In this document: positions 17,407 to 29,679 of the stretch, piece by piece | Layout of the letters: every line of letters begins with the position of its first letter | Position numbering within the stretch: position 1 is the first letter of the stretch | Origin: Asterochloris sp. CNOR1 | Taxonomy: Eukaryota; Chlorophyta; Trebouxiophyceae; Trebouxiales; Trebouxiaceae | Length of the DNA: 64,000 bases | Direction of reading: 5' to 3' | NCBI GenBank assembly: GCA_963969365.1 | Contig: OZ017747.1 | Location: 3,038,001-3,102,000 of the forward strand | The notes under the pieces: model-generated | Told to the model about the DNA's origin: nothing | The model's input: the letters and a program-made list of their open reading frames with translations, nothing else | Databases searched by the model: none | Position numbers and translations under genes: made by a program

Positions 17407-20400
17407 TTATGAAATGGGACCACAGCCCAGCTGGAACGCTCGTGTTACCCTGGACACTTTGACAGTACTCCATTCACAGTGGCGGAGGTGCTGCTGGACC
17501 ATGGCAAGGGTGCTGGGTGCGCTGAATGCCCGCTGGCACAGCACTGCATCCTGAGAGGCAGCTATATAGCGTCTTGACGGGGCGAACACACTCCTTGCTG
17601 TTTCTGCTGTTAGGCTACTGCCAAGAAACTCGTCATCTTCCATTGAGGTGTCTGTGTGCACTGCCAGCTGCTTCCAGGACGACTCCCAGGCAGTCCTGCA
17701 GAGGCGTAGCGTACTGTGCCGGCTCTGAACACCTGCAAGACCCACCACACCAGATTGCTCACCTAGCATCCCCAAGAGTCACATCTGCCTGACTGCTATG
17801 TTGCAGCGTCCTAAGGACAAGCTCCGCAAGCGATGGCTGAGCCTTCGCCGCTTCCGTTATGGCCTGCAGCATCTGTGGGACGCTCATCCAGGCTTCCATG
17901 CCAAGCTCCTCCTGCAGCCCACAGCAGCATTGCTCAGCCATCATGACTTCCGTGCCAGAATCTGCTGCTGGAGTGCTCAGCAGGCAGCTATCAATGAGCA
18001 CAGCAGCTGAGATGTGATGACTTGCCTGAATCTCTAGCAGAGCTTGATGTTTGTCCAGCAGTGATGCCACCGCGCCAGGAAGTTCTGATCTGGCCTGTGC
18101 GGCTTGTAGAGCAGCTCGCGCAAGCATGACCTCTTTTTTCAGCTGGCCAATGGTGCCCTGCAACCAAGCACACATGTGCTCAAGAGCAACCATCTCAATC
18201 AGGAGCACAATGTGCACAAACTCATGCAGCTCTGTGGACACAGGGCAGGTTGCTAATGGCTTCCTCTCCTCACCTCGCCATGCCTCACGATCTCAAGCGA
18301 TGCCTTGCCTGCTGAATCTAACTGCTGCTGCTTGGTGAAGTGCATGCGTTGCATTCTGCGAATCAAAGCCCTCTTCTCCTGGCTGATGCAAGCGTCCACA
18401 AGGCATGCCTCAAGCCAGCTGCTGACACTGCTGTTGAAGGCCTCTGGCAGTCTCAAAATCTTAGCAGCATGCCCGCTGTCGAGAAACCTGCACAGAACAA
18501 ACTGTCTCTTGCTACTCTGCAGGCTGAGAGCGTGAAAGTGGGCCCAACTCTGCCTGCCGCTGACAACTATGAAGAGCAGCTGCAGCATTCAGCAGCTCAT
18601 TTGCAGCACTCATGATGCTGCTGCCTGTGCCCCACCTGTCAAAGACATAGCCACAGAAGGATGCGCGTGCATCTCCGCCGTGAGCATCGTTCATGTGCCG
18701 GTCCAGCAGCAGTTGCAGCCTGTCGATGTTACCCTGCTGGGCACAGATGAAGTACAGCTGCTGGTAGCCATCATGCACATCTGCCAGCTGCTCAACCGCC
18801 TCCATCCAAGCCTGCCCCGTGATCAAGTCCACCTGCCCTGCACAGGCAGGACACTATCTGCTCAGACCACCTGTAGGCCTGAGCAATTGTCGTGTCCACG
18901 TGACTTGCTAGGCCAGGCCTACATCATCTTAGGATGGATCTTCCAGGCTTGGAGGGCAGCAGAGTGAGGTGCATGAAAGAGAGAGTGACCCGCTCAGCAG
19001 CAGGCTGCGCAGACGTTGAGTTTGCTCCTCATGCTGCACAAGTTGACTGCCTGTGAAGGGCGCTGGGCACAAGCCACACAGTCAGCAAGCAGCCACGCAA
19101 GGACTCCAGGCCACAAGCATTTGTTGCTGGCATGCTGGCTGCCCAAGGCCTTCAGTACTGATACAATAAGGCAGCAGCAGTACATGGGTGTCAAGGTCAG
19201 GCAGCTCACCAGCAGCCTCCAGCACCGGGTTCAGCAAGTGGTTCTGCACCCTGGCTCTGAGCGCCCGCAGCCCTGCCTGGTCCCCTGCCCCCCCAGCAGC
19301 CTCCTCAATGGCATGAGCATGTGCTCGCAGGACCATGTCGGCTGTCCCAAGTAAGCTCCTGGTGAGCTGCAGGTGCTCATATGTGCCTGCCTGAAGCATG
19401 GACAGGACCCTGCACCAGCAAGCAGGCACAGTGGAAGCAGAGAACTGTTTGCTGGCAGAGCAGCACACAGTCGTGGGTGCAGAAGACAGCTGGCGTTGCC
19501 GCAGCGACACAGTGGCGCTTGAGAGATGACCTGCAGCCATGTTGCAGGAGGGACTCATCAGCTCCAAGATTTCTGGCTTGTAGCAAACGGCAATGATGGC
19601 TCTGCAACCGGCAATGCATCTTGATTCACCTGACAAGTGCTCTCCCAGTAGCAACAAGCGTGACAGTGAAGTCCTCACTGTAGAACCAGCGATGCAGACC
19701 AAGGCATCCAAGTCGATGCTGCAGCCCAGGAAGGTGCTGAAGGTGCTCCATGTGGGCTGTTGCGCCATCAAAGGCTGCCTGCAGGCAGCACATTCACTGT
19801 GCTGTAGGCGGTTGTTGTCATGCAAAAGAGCATTGCAAAGGCAAAGCCTTTCAGCACGCAGGCTTTTCCCCAGGTGTGACATGCCGAGACCATCCCCTCA
19901 AAAAGGTCTTCAAAGACTGCTGATGGGTCTCAGCCCTCTGCAGTATCCGCAACAGACTGCCCTCGTGGCTACGCTCACCTTGACTGCCTCTGCAAGCGGC
20001 AGAGCATGCCTGACAGCTTTCTCGGCTGAGGCAGCAGAGTGACCATGCCGCGCAATGCTGCCAGCAGCTGCCTGGGCAGTCTTGAGGAAGGCCGTTGCTG
20101 ACTGTGTAGGCTGAGAGAAGAACAGGGTGCTGGCGGCGTCTGTGCCTGGCCTGGTGTTCTCGACCTGCAAAGAGAGATGGAGGCTGCTAAGAAAACTGCA
20201 ACAGTCTCTGCAGCACCAGAGACAGTGGCAGCTCTGCCTGCAGCTGCAAGAGCAAGGGTGACTTTGTGCCTGCAGGATGGGACAAGAGGTGCTGTTATTT
20301 ACAGCAGGTGGGAGTGGATGTGAGCGCCTCCTTGTGCATGCCCACCTGCGGCATCATTGAGCCCCCAGCATCCTCGAAGACGCGTTCTAGCTCGCTGACT

Positions 20401-23239
20401 GCCTGTTGTGCGCCTGGCTCCTCACTCTGCTTCAGCTGCTGCAAACAGCCCTGCAGGGCGGCCACAGCTGCCAGCTGGCTGCCATGCTCAAAAAGCGGCC
20501 TGCACACCAGGTGACACATGGTGGAGGCGGGGCTGTCTAACCCCTGAAGCTCAAGCAGCAGCAACAGATCGAAGGCAGCAGTCTCCTGTGTACTCATGAG
20601 CAGGTGCAGACTCAGGGCTGAGCAGGTCACACATTAACTGCGAGGAGCAACCACTGAAGCGTTGCAATCCGACCCATGTTCCTCACTGCCCAACTGCATA
20701 CTGACCGTCCCATTGTTTTGAAAATCCAGGCAGCAGAGCTCATCTAGTGGCGGCCTACCTCAGCAGCTGTGGCTGCAGCTTGTTTAGCACACCAGCAGCG
20801 CCCAGCTCCTGCATGAGCCTGCCGTGCCGCTCCTGCTTGAGCTGCAATGTCTCCTGCAGCCCTGCCCCCACGACGGGGCCCCACTGGCGTGGTAGCTCGT
20901 CGCAGATGGTGGTGCTGAAATGTAGCAGCACGTGGTGTGCAGGGCCATCTTGCAGCCAGGCGCAGTCAGCAAAGCTATGGATGGCTGCCTGCGCGGCGCT
21001 GTCCTGGTCATGGACAGCAGCATGCAGGATGAGCTCAGCCTCATCCCTCTGTGCTGCTGTCTGCCCGCAACATGCTGCCTCAGCAGTGGGCAGCCTGAGC
21101 GGCGTTGCATGCTGCTGAAGAGGCGGCTGCGGCCTCGCCTGGGGTGTGGCGCAAGGCTGCTGGCCGGCAGGGGCAGCGGGCGAATCCCCAGCAGGAACCG
21201 CCCTGACGAGCGTGGGCAGCAGCTGGCCCCCTGGGTGCTGAGTGTGAGGGAGCGCAGCCGGGCTCGCCGGCTCTGGATCCTGCTGCAGCTTGGGCCCTGA
21301 GGCGTCTGGGAGAGGTGGCAGCCCACTCAGCCTGAATTTTGGTGCAGGTGGCAAGAAGGCTGCCTGTATCCTGTCTCCATCGTCCTCTGGATCATCCTGC
21401 CAGCCTGATTTCAGAGCATATGCCCGGCCTGCAGCGCTGCTGCCCCAAGCCGGCATTTCGCTGGTTGTGGGCGCTGTCCACCCCTGCTGCTGCTGTGCAG
21501 GCTGGCTCTCTGCAGGGGTGGCCTCCCAGTGCACTCCATCCCTCCGGAGTATGACCCACTTGTGCCAGCTCTCGTCTGCGCTGGCTGCCAGCAGGGTGCA
21601 TGTGCCTGGCAGCCGCACGAGCCTGTCTGCAGGCAGCCAGGCACAGTTTTGTGACAGCCCATGTGGGGCAAGCCTGCAACAGACGCTGCGCAGTCTTAAA
21701 AGCTGCAGGTGCTGCAGTAATCAGCTGCAGACTGAACACTCAGTTGACAAGTGCAGGCCATGGTGAAGAGCCAGTGATTGAAGCTGGAGTAGACAAAAGT
21801 TTCCAATCAGTTAGCGAGCAGCCCACCACGCGGGGGTTTCCATACTGCGGCGTCGCCCCCTGGCTGCCAGATCAGCATGGCCTGTGTGCTGGCAGAGGCG
21901 CTGCAGCAGCACTGCAGGCAAGATGTGCCCTGCTGAGTGTGCTGCCCCGCCCAGAAGATCTCTGCATTTGCGAGCACCTCCATCTGCTGTCCATCAGCGG
22001 AGATGCGGAGCAGCTCGACCCTGAGGGGCAATGCCTGGCCCTGCTGCTGCTTGCTTGTACCCTCTGCCAGTAGAGAGACAGTACAGCAGCCGTCAGGGCT
22101 GTCTGCCACGCCTGCAGCCAGACGGCCACTGGCCACAAAGAAGTGGGTCGCAGGTGGGCTGCTCCTCAGCTGCTCATCTGAGCCCATGTCCACCTGCAAG
22201 GGAAGGCATGCAGTCCAAATCTGGCAGCCAAGGCAATGATGTGGGCACGGGGCCGGCTGGCTCCGCTCCATACAATGCTGGGGCTGCACCTTAGGGAGGC
22301 TCCAGCAGGGCAAGCAATGCCGGCCTTGTACGTGCGAGAGATGCAACTGCTGCCGAGCCCACCTTGCAGTGTTTGACAGTCCCAGGCCGCACAACGACGA
22401 TCCGCATGAAGCTGTCTGCACCGGGCGGACAAGCATGGATGCGCACAACTGGCTGGGCCTTGACCCTGCCAAAGATCTGCAGCACGTGCAAAGTGACTGC
22501 AGCTTGTCTCTGACATGATATCGGGACATGACGCATTTTATTAAAACGAGTCAGCAGAAAAGCAGGGTCGTTGCTGGCTCACGCACCAGGCCGCCTCTCA
22601 CTTCCGTTGACTGCAGCACCTTAAGCTGTCCCATCTCGCCTGTCACTGCATCTGCCACCAGGCCATACACCTCCCCCTGCTGCGTTCCGAATATGGCGGC
22701 CAGTTTGTTCCCATGACAAGTGCGGCCGGGCAGGGCAACAAGAGCAGCGCTGGTGATCTTGTTGCCCCTGATGCCCAGATTGGTCTGCTGTGGCTGGGCA
22801 GCGGCAGCTGTGAAGTCTGTCCACAGCTCAATGTGGCCGCTGAAGCTGGCTACCAGCACCGCAAGGCTCTGACCAGTGCAGTGCAGCTTGTGAGGGGTCA
22901 TGAGTGAACAGTGATTCAAGGCAAACGCATGCCAAATGGTGACACTACCTGTGCTTGACAAAGGCAGACTGAGACAGGCTCATCAGGCTTGCAGGCCTTC
23001 AGCAGATAACGCTGGTGGCAGTGGGCAGCAGCGCCAGCTTCATACTGCCAAATGCTCAGCCTGCCACTTCTTTCGAGCAGCCAAGCCTTGCCATTCACAG
23101 TGACACCAGCTGCATGCAAGTTTTGTGCTGAAGCGCTGATTGCTGAAGGCAAGGCGGCTGCCATCGCAGATCTGCGCGGCAGGTGGTCAACACATCTGGT
23201 CAACTTCACATTCAACACGATGACCTGCGCAACGCCCAT
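17407..23239 (-). CDS. NUP133: Nuclear pore complex protein Nup133
   Basis: A scaffold nucleoporin of the Y (Nup107-160) complex. The N-terminal beta-propeller is represented by GVTVNGKAWLLERSGRLSIW, QSLAVLVASFSGHIELWTDF, and the exon near 22551-22830 with NKLAAIFGTQQGEVYGL. The helical C-terminal half includes WMEAVEQLADVHDGYQQLYF with DRLQLLLDRHMND and FCGYVFDRW (near 18640-18830), LDSGHAAKILRLPEAF (near 18430-18490), and a long helix exon, LQGTIGQLKKEVMLARAALQ. The terminal exon includes AWESSWKQLAVHTD, then SMEDDEFLGSSLTAETA and LAMVQQHLRHCEW, which resembles the end of plant Nup133. At least ten exons are implied. The ATG at 23239 and the stop at 17407 are the best visible limits; a donor near 17440 could add a further exon. 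Identification rests on order and local similarity, so Nup155-like proteins remain a less likely alternative. Confidence 0.75.
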
Positions 23240-23309
23240 AGCCACCTATTGCAGACGCCAGGACAGACTCTGACAGACCTCTTTGATGACCATCCCCCAA
23301 TTTTGCCTG

Positions 23310-23440
23310 CTAAGTATGTGCGTGCAGCGCTGCTTATGCGTCAATCAGTGCTGCTTTTGCCGTGATTATATGAATTGTCAGTCCCATGCCCGTTCCATGT
23401 GGGCCCCGGACTTTTAGATCCATCCCCTCTCTCTCTCTCT
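23310..23440 (+). repeat. Interspersed repeat, copy 2
   Basis: The second copy of the element at 1-130, in the same orientation, begins ctaagtatgtgcgtgcagcg and ends in a longer (CT)n run. It lies about 70 bp upstream of the presumed Nup133 start, whereas copy 1 lies downstream of a different gene. Its position is therefore not tied to one gene context, which points to a mobile or formerly mobile element rather than a shared promoter motif. Confidence 0.75.
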
Positions 23441-24580
23441 CTCTCATCACGCAGCACGCCTTGGGAGCAGGGCCGTGTACTGATCTGACAGACATGCCTG
23501 AGGCGGTGCCAGAATTGGTCTGCCCGCCCCCCCCCTCCCCACCTCTCCTCTGATATAGCAGCCAGGAGGCAGACCTTACCGCAGGTTGCCAGAGCCTGTG
23601 CCAAGGCTGTGCCAGAGTTGACTGGCAAGGAGTTAGCTGTCCCACATCTAGGCTCCGACGTGATGCAGCAGTGCAGCAATTGCTCTAGATATGTGTGTCT
23701 TTGCGTCAAGGGAACCCTCCAGAGGCCCAGCAATTCCCTTGGCGCGCTCACGAGCACCGTGATGTGCACAGGCTGGCAACTTTTTGCGCTCCGGCACATG
23801 AGGTCCCATGCATGTGCATTGGCACAAATCTGATATTCTCAGGCATGGGCGGCTGCTGCTCAGCGCTGTGCTGCATGGCTCAGTGTGAAACCGACGATGA
23901 GAGCCTCCATGCAGCTGTGATAGCTTCCGCCGGCACATTGTGTGGGCGTCAATCACTGCAAGTGATTGTCCAGAGCCAGCAAATGGCCATACTCTTGTCC
24001 CTGGTGATTTTGCCAGCTGCATACATGCAAACAACTGCTGCTTTCTGTCGCATGGCATGTCAGGCCACGCCTTCTGCAGTGCCCACCGACCCTGAGCATG
24101 AGTCCATCTCACAAGGTGCTGCAGTGCAGGATTGGACTTCTGGCGAAGACTTCAAGCCAAGTGCTGCCAGCAAAGAACACGCGGTCGCTCTGTGCAGGGG
24201 CCGCCCCAGGGGTCACGCCACTGCCTCACATTGACGTCAACTAACCTAATCTTGGGCAGATCGGGACCAAGGGCAGAGCTTCCTAATTTCACCGGACGTC
24301 AGTGCTGCTCGAGAGGCAAGGTGATGGCCAGATCCCGCCATAACAGTTGCCCTAATTCATGATGCAGGGCCATGCTGTGCTTCAGGGCAATCTGGGGCAC
24401 TGCACGCACTCTAGTGGCCTGCTGGGCTCTGCTGAGACCCGATTGCCTGCAAGAGTCCACTTTTGGCAGTGATCATAGCATGCAAGTCAATTGGGGTCCT
24501 TGCATGCTAACTTTTAGTCCTCGGTATGCTGTTGACGATGGCATTGTCTTCACTGAATGCTGTCACTTGCTGTGCAGGCA
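23441..24580. other. Intergenic region without a recognised gene
   Basis: This is the divergent region between Nup133 and formamidase. It contains a C-rich run near 23525 and an open frame from 23695 to 24234 whose translation has no recognisable domain and a composition typical of chance frames in this GC-rich DNA. The stretch just before 24581 ends ctgtgcaggca, so a 5' untranslated exon of formamidase with an intron acceptor at about 24578 is possible. Nothing else was supported. Confidence 0.4.
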
Positions 24581-27500
24581 ATGGCTCCCATCACTCCGCA
24601 GGTGTGCACCAAGGTGGACCCCAAAAAGAAACCCTGGGAACAGAGCCCGCCGCTCCACAACAGGTGTGCCCCAGTCGCTTGCATAGCTGTCCAGGGCACT
24701 CCTGCAGTGAGTGTCCCACCTGGGGGCCATTCAGCACGTCCATGCCTGCCCTGCTTGCAGGTGGCACCCAGACATCCCCCCGGTAAGGCCTGCCAGTAAG
24801 CTCTGTGGGCTGACCTTTCCTGCAAGTGACCACGCCTACAGACTTCATGGATCCCTTCTCTACTCCAGGTAGCCACAGTTCAGGAGGGGCAGGTTTTCAG
24901 GGTGGAAACCTCTGACTGGACAGGCAAGCCATGCCTTCCCTCAACCCACAACCTGCTCATGGGCTCACACAAAGAAGTTCCAGATGGCAGCATGCCTGCC
25001 TGCAGGTGGCCAGATCAAGGATGACGACTCTGCTCAGGACATGAAGGACATCGACCTAACACGTGTGAGGCATCCCATGCAAGGCTGAGTGGGCAGGGCA
25101 GCTTGGGCAGCTTGCAGCCTGTGAGCAGGGCTGCTGTGTGCCTGTCAGGCCCTGTGTGAGTCTGGAAGAGCAGCTGGCCCCACTGCCTGTTCAAATTGTA
25201 GCTTTAGCAGAGTGGCTCATGCTTCTACATGCAGGTGCATAACCTGAGTGGCCCCATCAGGATTGAGGGAAAGGATGGCAAGCCTGCCATGCCAGGAGAC
25301 CTGCTGGCCATCGAAATCCTGGACCTGGGGGCACTGGAGGGCGATGAAGTGGGGATCTGCTTGCCGATGTGTCATGGTCCTGGCCCACTTATACTCTTGG
25401 CAAGATGCATGGTTGCTTGCGTGCTTGCTGTGCTTGTGTCTGTGAGGCTTCTGAGCTTTGCAGTGGCAGGTACGCCTTCAGGTACTTTGCCACGTGTGCC
25501 TGTGGCTGGTCAGATGCCTGGCTTGTTCTAAACATACTAACCTGTTCTGTTTGCTGCAGTGGGGCTTCACTGGGTGCTTTGACCGTGAGAATGGAGGCTC
25601 CTTCCTGGTTGGTGAGCAGTCTGTTGCTGCTGGCTGACCCTGACATGCCACTGAACCCGCACAGCATGTCAGACCATGCGACTGCTGCCTGCAGACCACT
25701 TCCCCAATGCCTGCAAGGCGATATGGCAATTCGAGGGCATCTGGGCCTCCTCCCGCCACATCCCAGGTGGGCATGCTAATGAATGCACTCTCACCTGCAG
25801 CAGGTAGCAGTGCCAGCAGGACTACAGCAGCAGACATGCCTTCCACCAGCCCTCATGTGCAGACCGAGCTAGCCTGTGATGACGTCAAACAGAGCTGCCC
25901 TGCCCTGTCATGCCTTGCTGTGCGGAAGGCCCCCTCCTGCATGCTGCCTTTGCCTGCTGCAGCCAGTGCTCTGCCTGGAGGTCTGTCTGATGTGTGTTGC
26001 TGCTGCAGGGGTGCGCTTTGCCGGCATGATCCACCCCGGCCTGATTGGCACAGCCCCCAGCCATGAGCTGCTGGCCATCTGGAACAAGCGCGAGCGCGCC
26101 CTCGTGGAGGAGGGGGAGAAGGCCCGTACACTGTGTGCCCACCTGGCCACGCGCCCTCTGGGTGAGTGGTGCACCTCAGCCTGCGCTGCCCGCCTGGCCT
26201 GCATGACACACAGCAAAAGCTGTACTGCCATACTGCATCCGGCTGTGCCTCCACCTGTCCAACCGCCCACTGGGTAAGTCGTGGCATGTGAGCATTGGCT
26301 GGGGCTGTCTGTGCCTGCATGGCACACAGCGTGGACAGGCCCCCACCTGGCTGCATAATGGGTGGCTTGGTGGCTCGAGTCCTGCTTGTACACCTACTAT
26401 GACCTGCCAGCAGGGTGTGTTCAGCTGTCTGCCCACCAAGTCTTGCTCCCACAAGGAATGCCTTGACCATCGATGGGCTTGCGCTGCTGCCACCGGCTCA
26501 GGGGACTGGACTCAGCCTCTTGTTTTGGGGCACCCAGCAGAGAATCCAGGCCTGGGGCCTGGCAGCTCCCTGGACGCCCCAGCGTGCTTTTGCAGGTGCA
26601 CGCTATGGGGTTGTCATTAGTCTCAGTGTTGTCTCCTGATGGAGCAGCACAACAGTGCCCTCCCTTGCAGCTGCTCCAGCCATCGCGCATTGCATGATCC
26701 TGGACAGCACGTCTTCTCTGAGCCAACCCCCTTGCCTGCATGCAGCGCTGCTGCCAGAACCGCAGGGTGCCTGCCTGGGCACGCTGAAGGAGGGCAGCGA
26801 GGACTTCAAGCGGGTGGCCGCAGAGGCAGCTCGCACCATTCCCGGGCGGGAGCATGGCGGCAATGTTGACATCAAGCACCTCACCCGTGGGTGCAAGGTG
26901 AGGCAGTGCGTGCTGTGTCACCTTCTGCTGTCAGCTTGCCAGACTGCTGGCCTGATCACATTGGCAAGAGATATGCCAGGGCTCCTGCTGCCCTCCTGCT
27001 GGCTACCATTTGCTGTGTGGCAACTCCTCAGGGGCTGGGGCTCACGCCTGTCTGCACATTGCTCGGGCATGTTTCAGTAGCGACTTCATTCTGCATGGCA
27101 GCCTACTGGCAGCTGCAGGTGCAGCCAGCACAAGTGTATGGCCTGCTTATGCCCGTGTCACAGCTGTTCCCCCAGCAGCAACATCGTCCTCTGCTTGCCT
27201 CCTCCTCAGCAGGCTGTGCATTGACGGTGGCAGCAGCGCCCTCTTGACACCCCCTGCCTGCAGCTGCATGCTCAGGAAGCAGTGTCCCTGTGCATGCTCC
27301 ACCAGCAGTGGGTTCTGTGCAGCCCACTGTGCACTGGCGTGTACAGGTCTACTTCCCTGTGTTCTTGGAGGGCGCCAACCTGTCCATGGGCGACATGCAC
27401 TTCAGCCAGGGCGATGGCGAGGTGAGCCTGTGCTCAAGGTTGGGTGTGAGGTTGATGTGCTGTACTGTCCAGGAGGCTTGTGCAGTTTCACAATGCATGC

Positions 27501-29229
27501 CCCTGCTCCTGTCGGAGACGCCCACAGGCTTGGCTGCCAAATGTGAGGCTGCACGGCGCGCCAGCAGCTTGGCCCGCCCATGTTTGCCGCTGCCTGTGAC
27601 CCCACCCCCGGCCTGTCTGCTGCTGAGGGCGCCTGCCTCTGTTGCACAGCACAGATCTCTTCCTGGCTGTTGAAGATCCATGGTGCACCCCTGTGCAGGT
27701 CAGCTTCTGTGGCGGCATTGAGATGAGCGGCTTCCTGCACCTCAAGGCTGAGATCCTGAGGGGAGGCATGGACCAGTACCTGACCCCCATGGGCCCCAGG
27801 TATAGGCCGCCCTAGCCCTACTTGATATCCTAGTGACCATGTTTGTGTCTTGCTGGCTGCTGGTCTGTGTCGTCCTGTCCTTGGTGTCAGCAGAGTACTC
27901 ATCCGATGTTGTTCCCATGCCAAGAGAGCTGCGCTGTAAGGCACCTGCTCAGTTGTGTCCACAGCGGCCTTCAATCTGCAGACTAGATGTCCACATTACT
28001 GATATGTTCGTTGCCCCGCAGCAAATTGAATGTTATGCCAATTTTCGAAATTTCGCCTCTTGAAGCCCGCTATTCAGAGTGGCTTGTGTTTGAAGGTAGG
28101 CACCTGATTGACCAAATGCTCTTGCATGTCCCATTAGCTGCTTGAACGGCTGGTGCTGGCATCGCTTGTATGATCTCTGTATTAACCCGGAAGTGCTGGG
28201 ACTGGCAAAGGAGCCGTGCCCATGCCAAGCCGTCTTAGTACATGCTGGCCTGGGCCGATATTGGGGCCATGCAACCACTGCAAGCTGCTTTCCCTGAGCA
28301 CCCAAAGGTACGCAGCAGGACTTTCTTGATTGCATCCAATGCACTCTGCAGGGATCTCCATTGATGAGCAGGGCAAGCAGCACTTCTTGGATGCCAGCAT
28401 TGCCTACAAGCGGGCAGTGCTGGACTGCATCAACTACCTGCACAAGTTTGGCTACACCAAGGAGCAGGTGGGGACCTGCCGGCTTGCCTGCTGCCTGAAT
28501 GCTGACAACGACCCTGTAGTTGAGCTGGCCTGTGGCGTGTTGCTGTAGGGAGCAAGTGGAGACAGCAGTGCCCATCTGTTCCCTGCCTGTGCCCTTGCAC
28601 TGGGCTTTGAAATGCAACCTAGCCTGTTTGACCATTCATGCACCTGGGCATGTCACACACCTATTGGTGCAAGTTGTCCAGCAGCGTGCTGTTGCCTGAG
28701 CAAGCTCTCCGCAGGGGCCTGGCGCCTGGCAGTGAAGAGGCGCCTTTAGACCTCCCCCCACTGCTGTGCAGGTGTACCTGCTGCTGTCATGCTGTCCCTG
28801 CGAGGGCAAGATTGCTGCCATTGTGGACGTCCCCAACGCCTGCTGCACAATTGCCATCCCTACAGCAATCTTTGATCAGGTGCAATGTGTGACCAGTCGC
28901 TGACTTGCACACCAGCGGTGCTGCTTGCCAAAATGTGCAAGATCTTGCATCCCTCACTTGCTGCTTGCCAGGCTCTGTGATGGCTGGCACCCTTCGTGTT
29001 GCTGCAGCTGGCAGTACTCTTCTTATGCCGCTGCAACTGGCTGTCCCCTCTTGCTGCCTGTCATCATGCAGAAAGGCAGCAATGGGCTACACACATCGCA
29101 AATTACCTGCAGGACATCCGTCCAAAGGCTGGCGGCCCACCCACTGGGCCCAAGCTTCTGAAGCGTGACCAGCTCCCCACCGTGAAATATGAGGGCAAAC
29201 TACCAACCACCCAGGTTGATCCCAAATAA
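24581..29229 (+). CDS. Formamidase (FmdA/AmdA family)
   Basis: Hydrolyses formamide (EC 3.5.1.49) or related short amides to ammonia and the acid; probably cytosolic. The ATG at 24581 opens MAPITPQVCTKVDPKKKPWE. Exons then give VATVQEGQVFRVETSDWTGG, QIKDDDSAQDMKDIDLTR, VHNLSGPIRIEGKDGKPAMP, GDLLAIEILDLGALEGDE, WGFTGCFDRENGGSF, FPNACKAIWQFEGIWASSRH, IPGVRFAGMIHPGLIGTAPS, REHGGNVDIKHLTRGCK, VYFPVFLEGANLSMGDMHFS, VSFCGGIEMSGFLHLKAEIL, MPIFEISPLEARYSEWLVFE, and ISIDEQGKQHFLDASIAYKR. The end is CPCEGKIAAIVDVPNACCTI, AIPTAIFDQ and DIRPKAGGPPTGPKLLKRDQ, with TAA at 29227-29229. All major family segments are present and in order, so the gene looks intact. Introns seen are GT-AG. Plants and fungi carry close relatives. 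Confidence 0.96.
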
Positions 29230-29418
29230 TGTCTCCCTGTACCTTTGTGTCCCTTGGCTGTAGCCCTTGCATTCAGGCTGGCCGCCTACTTGCTCAGATG
29301 CTGTATCTACTTCTTTGACGCTCACTTTTGCTTGTGCAAGTCTCAGTTTGCAATCCTCAGTCACTTGATGGTGGTATCAGCAGAACACTGGCAGTACAAC
29401 TCACAAACGCAGTCATCT

Positions 29419-29423
29419 TGTAA
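29419..29423 (+). terminator. Possible TGTAA poly(A) signal of formamidase
   Basis: TGTAA lies about 190 nt after the formamidase stop, before the convergent phosphatase gene that ends at 29680. Its position fits a green algal polyadenylation signal. Confidence 0.4.
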
Positions 29424-29679
29424 CTAAGCTGGGGCAGGAAACAAAGCTTTCAGGAAACGAAAGGGTCCCATGTGAAATGTGCTACCTGCTTGAAACATGA
29501 AGGAGCGGGGTCCATGCCCTGCTATATGCTGACAACTCGACTCATGGGCAGCTGGTGCGGTTTTACTGCACACCAGCTGGCCAAGCTGCCAGCTCTCTGC
29601 TGTAGTGGCTACTGTGAAAATGCAAGCAGCAGGCTGAGGAAAACAGGGTGGGGCCATGTCTCGTCAAAGACCCTTCAGA

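Noticed and set aside
23695-24234. Plus-strand 179-codon frame between Nup133 and formamidase
   Set aside because: No domain, Cys-rich random composition, and no exon partners. Typical of chance frames here.
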